DNA from: CAZAPO01 sp044841755
GTDB lineage: Bacteria; Bacteroidota; Bacteroidia; Flavobacteriales; Flavobacteriaceae
Assembly: GCA_044841755.1 (NCBI GenBank)
Contig: JAXOFM010000004.1
Span: 124,001-188,000 of the forward strand
Direction: 5' to 3'
Length of the DNA: 64,000 nt
Both the position numbers and the translations under genes were made by a program. This document shows, one piece after another, positions 15,301-23,536 of this stretch. The first letter of the stretch is position 1. Every line of letters begins with the position of its first letter. The notes under the pieces were generated by a model. It was not told where the DNA came from, did not search any database, and was given only the letters and a program-made list of their open reading frames with translations.

Positions 15301-17519
15301 GCCTCAGCTGTTTTTTTGTTATCTGTTAAAGCACCATAAAGTTTCTTCTCAAAATCTTCTTGTTTGAATGGTTTAGAAATAATATCATCAAAACCGGCTT
15401 CTTCAAACTCCTGCATTTTGTCTTCAAGAGTTACTGCTGTTAGGGCAAAAATGGTCAACTCTTTATCAAAAGCTCTAATTTGCTTGGTAGCTTCCAAACC
15501 ACTAATTCCAGGCATATGTATGTCCATCAAGACTACATCATAAGTTATTTCTTTTACTTTTTCAACAGCGTCTTCACCGTTGTCCACCAAGTCACAAACA
15601 AGATTCATTTTATTAAGAATCTTCTTCGTGATCATTTGGTTAATTTTGTTGTCTTCTACTACTAAAATTCTCACGTTTGTAAGGTCTAAATTATTAATGT
15701 CTTCTGCGTAATCTTTTTTCTTGGTTCCAGCTTTCTCTTTGGTTTCCTCTAGTGGAATTTCAACAAAGAAAGTTGTTCCTTTTCCAAGTTCACTTTTTAA
15801 GTATATTTTCCCATTCAATATCTTAACAAGCCCTTTTACAATAGATAAGCCTAAACCAGTTCCTCCATATTTACGGTTAATTTGCACAGAGCCTTGAGCA
15901 AAACTCTCGAACATTGATTCTTGCTTCTCTTTAGTAATACCAATACCATTATCTTCTATCTCTAATCTAATGGAATGATTTACACCTTTTTTATTAAGCT
16001 GAATAACCCTTACCCAAATGTCACCGTCTTTTGTGAACTTAATTGCATTACCAATTAAATTAATTAGGATTTGAGAGATCTTTAATTGATCACCATTAAA
16101 CATTTCAGGTAGTTTCTTGTCGTACTCAAAATGGATATAAATATTATTGTCTTGAGCAGAATTGTTTAAAGCAGAAATTACATTTTCTACCTTATTCTTT
16201 AAGTTAAATATTTCTGGATCAAGCTCTACTTTGTTGGCTTCTATCTTATTTATTTGAAGTATATCATTAATAAAAGTTAATAAATAATCTCCTGAGAATT
16301 TTAACGATTTTAAATGTTGAATTTGCTCTGGTTTAGGGTTTTCTTCCAATAGCATATTTGTCAAACCAGTAACTGCGTAAAGTGGTGTACGAAGTTCATG
16401 CGTAACTGTTGAAAGGAAGTTTGTCTTAGTCTTAGCAGCAATTTCGGCCCGTTCTTTCTCGGTTAATAACTCTTCATTTTTCTTATACAACATGTTATTG
16501 GTTTTTAACCTAATGTTGTTGTTCTTATAAAGTGAAAGTGTTAATAATGATAAGATCGTGATTAAACCCACACTTAAGATTGTAGTCAGCTTATTAAGGC
16601 TTTCAGATTCATTACGCTCATCAATTTGCTCCTTTTGACTCTGAATAAGTATATCCTTATTTTGGTCTATTAGTTGTTTGTCTGCCAACAATGTAGCTTC
16701 TTTTGCACTTGATATAGAATCGTTGAGCTCAATAAATAACTTGAGATTGGTATTTGCTAGCTCATAATTGCCACTCTTTTCATAGACCTCGCTTAGTACT
16801 CTGTAACTTTCATTAAGTATTTCAAGATTACCGTGTGTATTAGCTAAGTTCGAACCTTCAAGAGTTTGTGATAAGGCTTTATCATATTTTTCTTCCAATA
16901 TTGCGAGTTCACCGCTTTTTATAAGAGAAGCACTTAATAAAGAATTCATTTCGTGCTTCTTGGAAAGAATAATTGCTTTGTCAACAAGAGTATTAGCTTT
17001 AGCTATATTGTTTTGACCTATATATGCCTTAGCTTCATCTAAAGTAACTTTAGTTACTAACTCATTAAGTCCTTCTTCTTCAAAAATGGCTTTAGCTGAT
17101 TTAAAATAATCCAGTGCATTTATATAATCTTTATCACCTAAATGAATAATACCGCAAGTATATCTCGAAACTGCTAAATTACTTTTGTCCTCAATACTGC
17201 GTTGAATATGCATTGCCTTAATTATGGTAGACATTGCGTCCTGTGATTCATTTAAGTTGTACTGTAGATTGGCAATTTTAGATAATAAAATACCTTGTTG
17301 AAGTGAGTCATTATTAGTTTTTGCAATTTCAAGACCTTGTTCTAGTATATCGATAGCACGGTAATAATTTGAAAGCAGCGTCTCCTTATCTGCTTCTTCG
17401 ATTATAAAATCAATACGATTTTGAACTAAAATAGCCTTGTCCTCATCATTATTTTGAGAGAAGAGAGGGAGCGTAATTAAGACTAAAAAAACAAATATTT
17501 GATATTTGATTTGGGACAT
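15297..17519 (-). CDS. TPR-containing hybrid sensor histidine kinase/response regulator
   Basis: A 740-residue membrane kinase. It has an N-terminal signal peptide, a periplasmic region of tetratricopeptide-type helical repeats (about 30-275) and one membrane helix near 310-330. HisKA follows with the phospho-accepting His in TVTHELRTPLYAV, then an HATPase with NLIGNAIKFT, DNGIGI and GGTGLGLSI. The C-terminal receiver has its acceptor Asp in VVLMDIHMPG and the KPF lysine. Such kinases relay to separate partners; none is encoded nearby. The signal is unknown. Its promoter lies between the arms of a palindrome, suggesting tight or self control. Confidence 0.92.
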   Translation of the reverse strand: MSQIKYQIFVFLVLITLPLFSQNNDEDKAILVQNRIDFIIEEADKETLLSNYYRAIDILEQGLEIAKTNNDSLQQGILLSKIANLQYNLNESQDAMSTIIKAMHIQRSIEDKSNLAVSRYTCGIIHLGDKDYINALDYFKSAKAIFEEEGLNELVTKVTLDEAKAYIGQNNIAKANTLVDKAIILSKKHEMNSLLSASLIKSGELAILEEKYDKALSQTLEGSNLANTHGNLEILNESYRVLSEVYEKSGNYELANTNLKLFIELNDSISSAKEATLLADKQLIDQNKDILIQSQKEQIDERNESESLNKLTTILSVGLITILSLLTLSLYKNNNIRLKTNNMLYKKNEELLTEKERAEIAAKTKTNFLSTVTHELRTPLYAVTGLTNMLLEENPKPEQIQHLKSLKFSGDYLLTFINDILQINKIEANKVELDPEIFNLKNKVENVISALNNSAQDNNIYIHFEYDKKLPEMFNGDQLKISQILINLIGNAIKFTKDGDIWVRVIQLNKKGVNHSIRLEIEDNGIGITKEKQESMFESFAQGSVQINRKYGGTGLGLSIVKGLVKILNGKIYLKSELGKGTTFFVEIPLEETKEKAGTKKKDYAEDINNLDLTNVRILVVEDNKINQMITKKILNKMNLVCDLVDNGEDAVEKVKEITYDVVLMDIHMPGISGLEATKQIRAFDKELTIFALTAVTLEDKMQEFEEAGFDDIISKPFKQEDFEKKLYGALTDNKKTAEA

Positions 17520-17527
17520 TTTTAAGT

Positions 17528-17566
17528 CAGTTTATCGACAAATATAACAATTTATCCGATAAACTG
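17528..17566. promoter_or_regulatory. Operator-like inverted repeat around the histidine kinase promoter
   Basis: CAGTTTATCG (17528-17537) and CGATAAACTG (17557-17566) form a perfect 10-bp inverted repeat with a 19-base spacer. The spacer contains TATATTTG on the minus strand (17539-17546), an exact -7 box, 20 nt before the kinase ATG. A further palindrome TTTATC-C-GATAAA (17551-17563) shares the right arm, and another CCGATAAA lies at 17595-17602. A regulator binding here would cover the promoter. Confidence 0.55.
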
Positions 17567-17602
17567 CATATTTTTTTAAAATTTATACACTTTACCGATA
17601 AA

Positions 17603-18598
17603 TTAATTCTGCGAAATTTTTTCAATCAAATCAATAATTCTGCTTGAATATCCAATCTCGTTATCATACCAGCCAATAATTTTAATCATATTCCCGATTA
17701 CTGAAGTCATTTGCGCATCGAAAATACATGAATGTGAATTTCCTATAATATCAACAGAAACGATAGGGTCTTCCGTATATTCCAGAACACCCTTATATTT
17801 AGTAAGTGCAGCTTCTTTAAAAGCTTGATTTACTTCATCAACAGTCACGGTCTCGTACACATTAAAGGTAATATCTGTCAAAGAGCCGTTAGCCACTGGG
17901 ACACGTATTCCACAGCCACCAATTACATTAGATAATTCTGGAAACACCTTTGTTAAAGCTTTTGCAGCACCTGTTGTCGTTGGTACAATTGATTGTCCTG
18001 CTGCTCGAGCCCGCCTTAGATCGCGATGGGGCTGGTCGTGTAAACTTTGATCGGTTGTATAGGAATGAACCGTTGTTATATATGCTTGTTCTATACCACA
18101 TAGATTATTTATGATATCAAACATTGGAGCTGCATTGTTAGTAGTACAAGAGGCATTTGAGATAATCTGTTCGCTACCGTTTAAAATATGATCATTAACT
18201 CCCAGTACAATTGTTTTTATTGAGTCATCTAAAGGAGGAACAGAAAGAATTACTTTTTTAGCTCCATTTTTGATGTGATGCATTAAATCATTATACGATT
18301 TGAATTTTCCAGTGGCTTCAATTACCACATCAACATCATGTGGTTTCCAATTTATATCTTTTGGATAAGATTCGTTGAACAGATAAATGCTCTTATTAGC
18401 AACAACAATACAGTTTTCTGTATGTGAAACATCTTTGTTTAGTATTCCATGAATACTATCGTATTTCAAAAGATGGCTCAATGTTTTACTGTCGGCCAAA
18501 TCATTTATAGCAACAACTTCAATTGAAGAATGACCTTGCAATAATCTAAAAACACTTCTTCCAATTCGGCCAAAACCATTAATGGCTAACTTTATCAT
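17603..18598 (-). CDS. gap: Type I glyceraldehyde-3-phosphate dehydrogenase
   Basis: A 331-residue GAPDH of normal length. The NAD-binding NGFGRIGR is at 7-14 and Asp33 in AINDL favours NAD over NADP. The catalytic Cys151 is in SNASCTTNNAAP, and the active-site His follows in TTVHSYTTDQ. The second Cys common in SCTTNC is Asn here, which does not affect catalysis. It starts one base after the lipA stop, so the two are cotranscribed. Many relatives carry two gap genes, so whether this one is glycolytic or gluconeogenic cannot be told. Confidence 0.93.
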   Translation of the reverse strand: MIKLAINGFGRIGRSVFRLLQGHSSIEVVAINDLADSKTLSHLLKYDSIHGILNKDVSHTENCIVVANKSIYLFNESYPKDINWKPHDVDVVIEATGKFKSYNDLMHHIKNGAKKVILSVPPLDDSIKTIVLGVNDHILNGSEQIISNASCTTNNAAPMFDIINNLCGIEQAYITTVHSYTTDQSLHDQPHRDLRRARAAGQSIVPTTTGAAKALTKVFPELSNVIGGCGIRVPVANGSLTDITFNVYETVTVDEVNQAFKEAALTKYKGVLEYTEDPIVSVDIIGNSHSCIFDAQMTSVIGNMIKIIGWYDNEIGYSSRIIDLIEKISQN

Positions 18599-18599
18599 A

Positions 18600-19484
18600 T
18601 TAGTTTATGTGTTTTTGTGCTCTGTATGAAGATCTTACTAAAGCACTACTCTCTACATGACGGAAACCAAGCTCTTTACCAATTTGCTCAAACTCATCAA
18701 ACTCGTCTGGAGTAACAAAACGCTGAACAGGAAGGTGTTTTTTACTAGGTTGCAGGTATTGACCAATAGTTACTACGTCAACTTTAGCTTCCCTGAGCTC
18801 ATGAAGTGTTTCAATGACTTCTTCTTTTTCTTCGCCTAAACCTAGCATAATTCCAGTTTTAGTACGACGTTGGCCACTATCTTTTAAGTATTTCAAAACA
18901 CCAAGACTACGATCATATTTCGCTTGAATACGAACTTCACGTGTTAAACGTCTAACCGTTTCCATATTATGAGAAATAACTTCAGGCGCAACATCAATGA
19001 TTCTGTCAATATGTTGTTCTATTCCTTGAAAGTCAGGAATTAAGGTTTCTAAAGTTGTTTCAGGGTTCATACGTCTAACAGCTTTTACTGTTTCAGCCCA
19101 CATGATACTTCCCATGTCCTTAAGATCATCTCTATCAACGCTAGTCAAAACAGCGTGCTTGATTTTCATTATTTTTATAGAGCGTGCCACTTTTTCTGGT
19201 TCGTCCCAATCAACAGATTCTGGTCTTCCTGTTTTAACTCCACAAAAACCGCAAGATCTTGTACAGATGTTTCCAAGAATCATGAAGGTAGCTGTCCCTT
19301 CTCCCCAACATTCGCCCATGTTTGGACAACTCCCAGAAGTACAAATAGTATTTAACTTATACTTATCTACTAAACCTCTAAGCTCTGTATATTTTTTACC
19401 AGTAGGTAATTTTACCCTTAACCATTTAGGTTTAGGTTGTCTCTGGGTAGTTTTATTTGTTACTGTTTCAGTACTCATGTTCAT
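18600..19484 (-). CDS. lipA: Lipoyl synthase
   Basis: A 294-residue radical SAM enzyme that inserts two sulfurs into octanoyl groups on lipoyl domains. The auxiliary cluster cysteines are Cys48, Cys53 and Cys59 (CTSGSCPNMGEC); the radical SAM cluster is CTRSCGFC with Cys74, Cys78 and Cys81. The C-terminal RSSY motif supplies the serine ligand. It starts at ATG 19484 or the next in-frame ATG two codons on. A full -33/-7 promoter precedes it, and gap follows after one base. Confidence 0.95.
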   Translation of the reverse strand: MNMSTETVTNKTTQRQPKPKWLRVKLPTGKKYTELRGLVDKYKLNTICTSGSCPNMGECWGEGTATFMILGNICTRSCGFCGVKTGRPESVDWDEPEKVARSIKIMKIKHAVLTSVDRDDLKDMGSIMWAETVKAVRRMNPETTLETLIPDFQGIEQHIDRIIDVAPEVISHNMETVRRLTREVRIQAKYDRSLGVLKYLKDSGQRRTKTGIMLGLGEEKEEVIETLHELREAKVDVVTIGQYLQPSKKHLPVQRFVTPDEFDEFEQIGKELGFRHVESSALVRSSYRAQKHIN

Positions 19485-19498
19485 GACAAATATGAGGG

Positions 19499-19527
19499 CA
19501 AAGATACAAACAATTGCATTAAAACAA
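19499..19527 (-). promoter_or_regulatory. Complete Bacteroidota-type promoter of lipA-gap
   Basis: On the minus strand TTG (19525-19527) and TATCTTTG (19499-19506) are separated by 18 bases, matching the -33 TTG / -7 TAnnTTTG consensus. The box ends 15 nt before the lipA ATG. Confidence 0.72.
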
Positions 19528-19529
19528 TC

Positions 19530-20744
19530 TTATAAAGTTGTTAGATAATAGATGCTAAAACCTACAAGAAATATAATACCTGTCCAACTTAAAATATGCA
19601 TATTGGTATTAGGTTGAAACTCTTTAGGCGTGTGTTTTCCGCTTATTAGTTTATAGTTTATTATTGCATAAAAAGGAGCAGTAATAAATGATAATATGGT
19701 AGCTATTTTGACTAATAGTCCCATTTCTGAGGCAAAGAAGAAAAATATACCTATCGTACCTATGGCTAATAATATTAACCACGCTAGGTAACCACGTTTG
19801 TAATCTCTATTAAAAAGTAACTCTAAGGTTCTGTCCATCGCTCTTGGTGAAGCATCTAAACAAGTAAGTGTAGTACTAAACATAGTTGTGAAAGCCGCAA
19901 TTCCAATTAAAATATATGCCCATTCACCTAGACTAGAGGTATACATATCTATTAACTGACCAGAAAACTCTCCTGACGCATTGCTGAAAGTTTCACCAGA
20001 ACCAAACATTACTAGACAGCCTAGAAGTAAAAAGCAAATACCAAGAATTACTGTACCAATGTAACCAACATTAAAATCGAATAAAGCAGTTTTTGATTTA
20101 AACTCTTTATCATCTTTTCTTTTTTCAACTGCCCATAACGAATGCCATACCGAAATATCTAAAGGAGCTGGCATCCAACCCATAAAGGCAATTAAAAATG
20201 CTATTTCTGCAGTTTGTTTTGGTAGTATTTGAGCTAAAGAAACAGAAGAGTCATTGCCAATAATAGCCATTACTACGGCAGTAACTGTACTTATTGATAG
20301 CGTAATTATAATTACTTTGATGAGATTATCTAAGAGCTTGTATTTTCCAACAACTAAAAGAACAACACAAATACTTAATATTACGATTGTCCATACTTCA
20401 ACATTAATAAAATCTCCAAATAACGAAGATGCTAAACCAGCAGTAACAATGGTGACGGCAGTTTGAATAGTGAACATGGTGGCAAACGTGAGTATAAAAT
20501 AGGCTATTAGAATACCATTCCCCATTTTCTTATAACCATCCAGTAAGCTTTCACCTGTGGCTGAAGCATACCTTGGGCCAAACTGAAAAAAAGGATACTT
20601 AAACAAATTAACCAGTAAAAGCGCCCAAAGTAAACCTAGACCAAAATCGGCTCCTGCTCGAGTTGATTGTACTAAATGAGATACGCCAATAGCAGCTCCA
20701 GCAAATAAAAGCCCAGGACCTAGTTTTTTTAAATCGAATTTCAT
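19530..20744 (-). CDS. Nramp-like membrane transporter without the canonical metal-site motifs
   Basis: A 404-residue polytopic protein with about 11 hydrophobic helices, resembling the Nramp (COG1914) family from GPGLLFAGAAI onward. In classical Mn/Fe transporters helix 1 carries DPGN and helix 6 carries MPH. Here the helix 1 position reads GVSH (20-23) and helix 6 reads GWMPAPLD with no His. The substrate is therefore unlikely to be handled as in MntH. It is the last gene of an apparent four-gene operon, 10 nt after an ECF sigma factor gene and behind a glycosyltransferase gene. Metal uptake is a family-based guess. Confidence 0.78.
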   Translation of the reverse strand: MKFDLKKLGPGLLFAGAAIGVSHLVQSTRAGADFGLGLLWALLLVNLFKYPFFQFGPRYASATGESLLDGYKKMGNGILIAYFILTFATMFTIQTAVTIVTAGLASSLFGDFINVEVWTIVILSICVVLLVVGKYKLLDNLIKVIIITLSISTVTAVVMAIIGNDSSVSLAQILPKQTAEIAFLIAFMGWMPAPLDISVWHSLWAVEKRKDDKEFKSKTALFDFNVGYIGTVILGICFLLLGCLVMFGSGETFSNASGEFSGQLIDMYTSSLGEWAYILIGIAAFTTMFSTTLTCLDASPRAMDRTLELLFNRDYKRGYLAWLILLAIGTIGIFFFFASEMGLLVKIATILSFITAPFYAIINYKLISGKHTPKEFQPNTNMHILSWTGIIFLVGFSIYYLTTL

Positions 20745-20754
20745 ACTCGAAGAT

Positions 20755-21303
20755 TTATTTGTTTTGAATAATTTCAGCTAGCAGTTTTTTTGCTCTCAAT
20801 AGCTTTACTTTTATGTTGCTCATTGGCTCATCTAGCTTATTGGAGATTTCCTGATAACTTAATTCTTGAAAATACCTTAAGTTAATTACTTCTTGATAAT
20901 GTGGCTTAAGCTTTTTAATGTCTCTTAAGAGCTTAGCTAGATTCTGTTCTGTAATAATCTTATCCTCAGGTGAAGGAGATTCGTCAATAATACGATTCAC
21001 CTGATCTTCATGGTCCTCACTTCGTTCTCTTGAAATTGCCGATTTTTTCATTCGAAGAAAATCGATATGAATATTCTTAGCAATAGTAATTAACCAAGTT
21101 TTGAACTTGTATTTTTCGTCATAACTATGAATTTTGTCAAAAGCTCTTGAGAATGTTTGCACCGTGATATCTTCAGCATCATTCTCATTTTCAGTACGTT
21201 TTATTAAAAATCCGTAAACGTCGTTCCAGAAATTATCAAGCAAAAAATTGAAGGCAATTTGATTGTTCTCTTTTGCTTTTTTAATGGCTTCTTTTAATTC
21301 CAA
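20755..21303 (-). CDS. ECF-type RNA polymerase sigma factor
   Basis: A 182-residue sigma-70 family protein with region 2 (NDAEDITVQTFSRAF, then FKTWLITIAKNIHIDFLR) and region 4 (YQEVINLRYFQELSYQEI as a helix-turn-helix). The frame starts with TTG at 21303, inside the end of the glycosyltransferase gene (10-nt overlap), so translation is coupled. No anti-sigma gene is adjacent; the next gene downstream is the Nramp-like transporter. The target promoters are not known. Confidence 0.9.
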   Translation of the reverse strand: MELKEAIKKAKENNQIAFNFLLDNFWNDVYGFLIKRTENENDAEDITVQTFSRAFDKIHSYDEKYKFKTWLITIAKNIHIDFLRMKKSAISRERSEDHEDQVNRIIDESPSPEDKIITEQNLAKLLRDIKKLKPHYQEVINLRYFQELSYQEISNKLDEPMSNIKVKLLRAKKLLAEIIQNK

Positions 21304-22403
21304 CGACTATTCTTTGTAGTAAGATTAGATATAAAGATAACTAATTGTGTGACAATTAAAAATACTTCTAAAACAGGTAAGAGAATAATAAGATCTCGTT
21401 CTCTCAATTTCTTTGAGGACTTAAAGAAGCAGACATATTGTACAATAAACCTTAGAACTATCAGTCCTAAAACTATTTTCCAATTGTATAAGAAGACAAG
21501 AAGAAGCGTTCCAACTGTCCAGAAAAGAAGTTGTGATAGATAGAACAAACCAAGTAAGAATTTATGTGAAGTTTTATACCTAGAAGCTGTTGAAAAATGT
21601 CTCTTTTTTTGTTTAAACCAACTTTTAAAAGAATTCTTAGGTAAAGACTCAGTAAAACTATCGTCCAAACTGCAAATAATAGCATTATCTTTTGTGGCTA
21701 TCTGGTTTACAAATAGATCATCGTCACCAGAACGAACATCCATATGATCCATATAACCTCTGGCATTAAAGAATTCTTCCTTTCTATAAGCCAAATTTCT
21801 GCCTACAGCCATATAAGGCATTCCTGCTAGTGTATAAGAGAAATATTGAATGGCTGTCATTACAGTTTCAAAACGAATTAACTTATTGAGGAACCCTTTA
21901 GTTTTTTTATAGGCTCCGTAGCCAATGACAATAGTTTTTTGTTTATCAAATTGACTACTCATTCTCTTTATCCAGTTTTTGGAAACTGGTTTACAATCGG
22001 CATCAGTAAAGAGTAAAAAATTGTGTGAAGCAGCTTTTATACCAAGTGTTAAGGCATATTTTTTACTTCCCCAAAATGCTTCAACTGGCTTTACGTCAAC
22101 AATTCTTACCTGATCATTTTTAGTTTCAAATGATTTCATAACGGAAAGTGTATCATCACTTGATCCATCGTTGATCAGAATAATTTCAAAATCATGGTAA
22201 TCCTGATTGATAACAGAAGGAATGAATGCTTTTAGATTTTCAGCCTCATTCTTAGCGCATATAAGTACTGAAACAGGAATGTTTTTCTTCCTTGGTTTAG
22301 TAATCTTTTGAAAAGCAAACTTAGAGAAAAGTATTCCGTAATAGAATAGTTGAATGGATACTACAGCTATGAGTGTGTAAAATAAAATATCTAACACAAA
22401 CAT
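21294..22403 (-). CDS. Membrane-anchored family 2 glycosyltransferase
   Basis: A 369-residue GT-A enzyme. A hydrophobic N-terminal helix is followed by VSVLICAKNEAENL, the second acidic motif LINDGSSDDT, and the DxD-like FTDADCKP. Later come the acceptor-site GDDDLF and a QxxRW-like KKRHFS, and the C-terminus has two or three membrane helices. It probably transfers sugar to a lipid or polysaccharide at the inner membrane. It is 6 nt after a small Cys-containing protein gene and overlaps the ECF sigma gene. Confidence 0.88.
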   Translation of the reverse strand: MFVLDILFYTLIAVVSIQLFYYGILFSKFAFQKITKPRKKNIPVSVLICAKNEAENLKAFIPSVINQDYHDFEIILINDGSSDDTLSVMKSFETKNDQVRIVDVKPVEAFWGSKKYALTLGIKAASHNFLLFTDADCKPVSKNWIKRMSSQFDKQKTIVIGYGAYKKTKGFLNKLIRFETVMTAIQYFSYTLAGMPYMAVGRNLAYRKEEFFNARGYMDHMDVRSGDDDLFVNQIATKDNAIICSLDDSFTESLPKNSFKSWFKQKKRHFSTASRYKTSHKFLLGLFYLSQLLFWTVGTLLLVFLYNWKIVLGLIVLRFIVQYVCFFKSSKKLRERDLIILLPVLEVFLIVTQLVIFISNLTTKNSRWN

Positions 22404-22409
22404 ATATAA

Positions 22410-22613
22410 TTACTGGTGCTGAGGTTCACTACAATCTTTGTATTGATCTGGAGTACGCCCACAAAATCCGCATACTTCACCTTCTTTGTTAAGCATAGGA
22501 TTTTGACTTGCACAAGTACCAGCAAACTCACCATCTTTCTTTGCCCAAAGCTTAATAGCAATACCAGCTATTGCCAAACCTAAAAGCACTAAAGTGATCA
22601 ATAAAAGTTTCAT
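22410..22613 (-). CDS. Small single-helix membrane protein with four cysteines
   Basis: From ATG 22613 the protein has 67 residues: one N-terminal hydrophobic helix (about 2-23), then a short extracytoplasmic tail with Cys34, a CxxC at 48/51 (CGFCGR) and Cys61. The pattern suggests a small metal or disulfide knot. It looks like a protein found in Bacteroidota as 'membrane or secreted protein' with no known role. A frame starting at TTG 22631 is ruled out because that codon lies in the promoter box. It heads the glycosyltransferase-sigma-transporter operon. Confidence 0.75.
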   Translation of the reverse strand: MKLLLITLVLLGLAIAGIAIKLWAKKDGEFAGTCASQNPMLNKEGEVCGFCGRTPDQYKDCSEPQHQ

Positions 22614-22628
22614 GAAAAAATATTTTTG

Positions 22629-22636
22629 CAAAGATA
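22629..22636 (-). promoter_or_regulatory. Promoter -7 box of the small protein/GT2/ECF/Nramp operon
   Basis: TATCTTTG on the minus strand matches TAnnTTTG exactly, 16 nt before ATG 22613. It decides the start of the small protein. Confidence 0.58.
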
Positions 22637-22776
22637 ATGTATTTGGTTTTCAGAGGATATACTAAATCACAATTATTAATTCATTTTTTAAGGTTTCCAG
22701 ATGCAAGGAGTTTGCTTTTTATTTTAATTGATTGATATTTAATATCTTGTAGAAACTAACTTTAACTAATAACATT

Positions 22777-23478
22777 ATGAAGAAGTACATTTCAGAATTA
22801 TTTGGAACCTTTTGTTTAACGCTTTTCGGGTGTGGTGCTGCTGCCATTGCAGGAGGTTCTGTAGGAGCTGTTTCAGGTCTTGGCTTATTGGGAATTTCAT
22901 TGGCATTTGGATTTGCTGTTGTGGTAATGGCCTATGCTATTGGACCAATTTCAGGATGTCATATAAATCCGGCTATTTCAGTTGGTATGCTTGTTGCAGG
23001 TAAGCTTTCGGTCAAGGATACTGTGAGTTATATCATATTTCAATGTTTGGGAGCGTTATTAGCAATTCTTGTATTATCAACTATTTTAAATGGACAAGCT
23101 GGATTTGAAGCAGGAGAATGGGCTTATGGTTCAAATGGTTGGGGTGAAGGTTATTTAGGTGAATATTCGATGCAGGCAGCTTTTATTGCTGAAGCAGTTT
23201 TCACAGCAATTTTCTTGATAGTAATTCTTGCTACTACTTCAAAACTAGGAAATGCAACTATGGCTGGTTTAGCAATTGGTATTACTCTGGTACTTATTCA
23301 TATGGTTGTAATACCAATTACGGGAACCTCTGTTAATCCTGCCAGAAGTTTAGGACCTGCTGTTTTTGCTGGAGGAATGGCCTTAAGTCAGCTATGGCTT
23401 TTTATTGTAGCTCCTATAGTTGGAGGAGTTGTAGGAACTCTAATTTGGAAATACGCTATTGCGACCGATGATAACTAA
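22777..23478 (+). CDS. aqpZ: Aquaporin (MIP family, AqpZ-like)
   Basis: A 233-residue channel with six membrane helices and both half-helix NPA motifs: HINPAISVG (Asn64-Ala66) and SVNPARSLGP near 186. The conserved Arg of the selectivity filter follows the second NPA. The His before that loop (LIHMVVIPITG) and the small residues near the filter fit a water-selective aquaporin rather than a glycerol facilitator. It is transcribed alone and ends at a strong bidirectional terminator. A near-match promoter box (TATCTTG) lies about 30 nt upstream. Confidence 0.92.
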   Translation: MKKYISELFGTFCLTLFGCGAAAIAGGSVGAVSGLGLLGISLAFGFAVVVMAYAIGPISGCHINPAISVGMLVAGKLSVKDTVSYIIFQCLGALLAILVLSTILNGQAGFEAGEWAYGSNGWGEGYLGEYSMQAAFIAEAVFTAIFLIVILATTSKLGNATMAGLAIGITLVLIHMVVIPITGTSVNPARSLGPAVFAGGMALSQLWLFIVAPIVGGVVGTLIWKYAIATDDN

Positions 23479-23480
23479 AA

Positions 23481-23519
23481 AAAAAAGAAGCCTTACTGAA
23501 AAGTAAGGCTTCTTTTTTT
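23481..23519. terminator. Strong bidirectional terminator between aqpZ and the anti-sigma gene
   Basis: A 17-bp perfect stem (23481-23497 with 23502-23518) around a GAAA loop, with A-run on the left and T-run on the right. It serves the convergent plus-strand aqpZ and the minus-strand anti-sigma factor gene. Confidence 0.92.
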
Positions 23520-23536
23520 GGTGTATAGTTGTTGTG

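Noticed and set aside
17603..18598. GAPDH with a damaged active site because SCTTNC reads SCTTNN
   Set aside because: The nucleophile Cys151 and the His are present; the second Cys is not catalytic.
19102..19548. A 148-residue open frame opposite lipA
   Set aside because: It reads through the complement of the cysteine motifs of lipA and has no start context; shadow frame.
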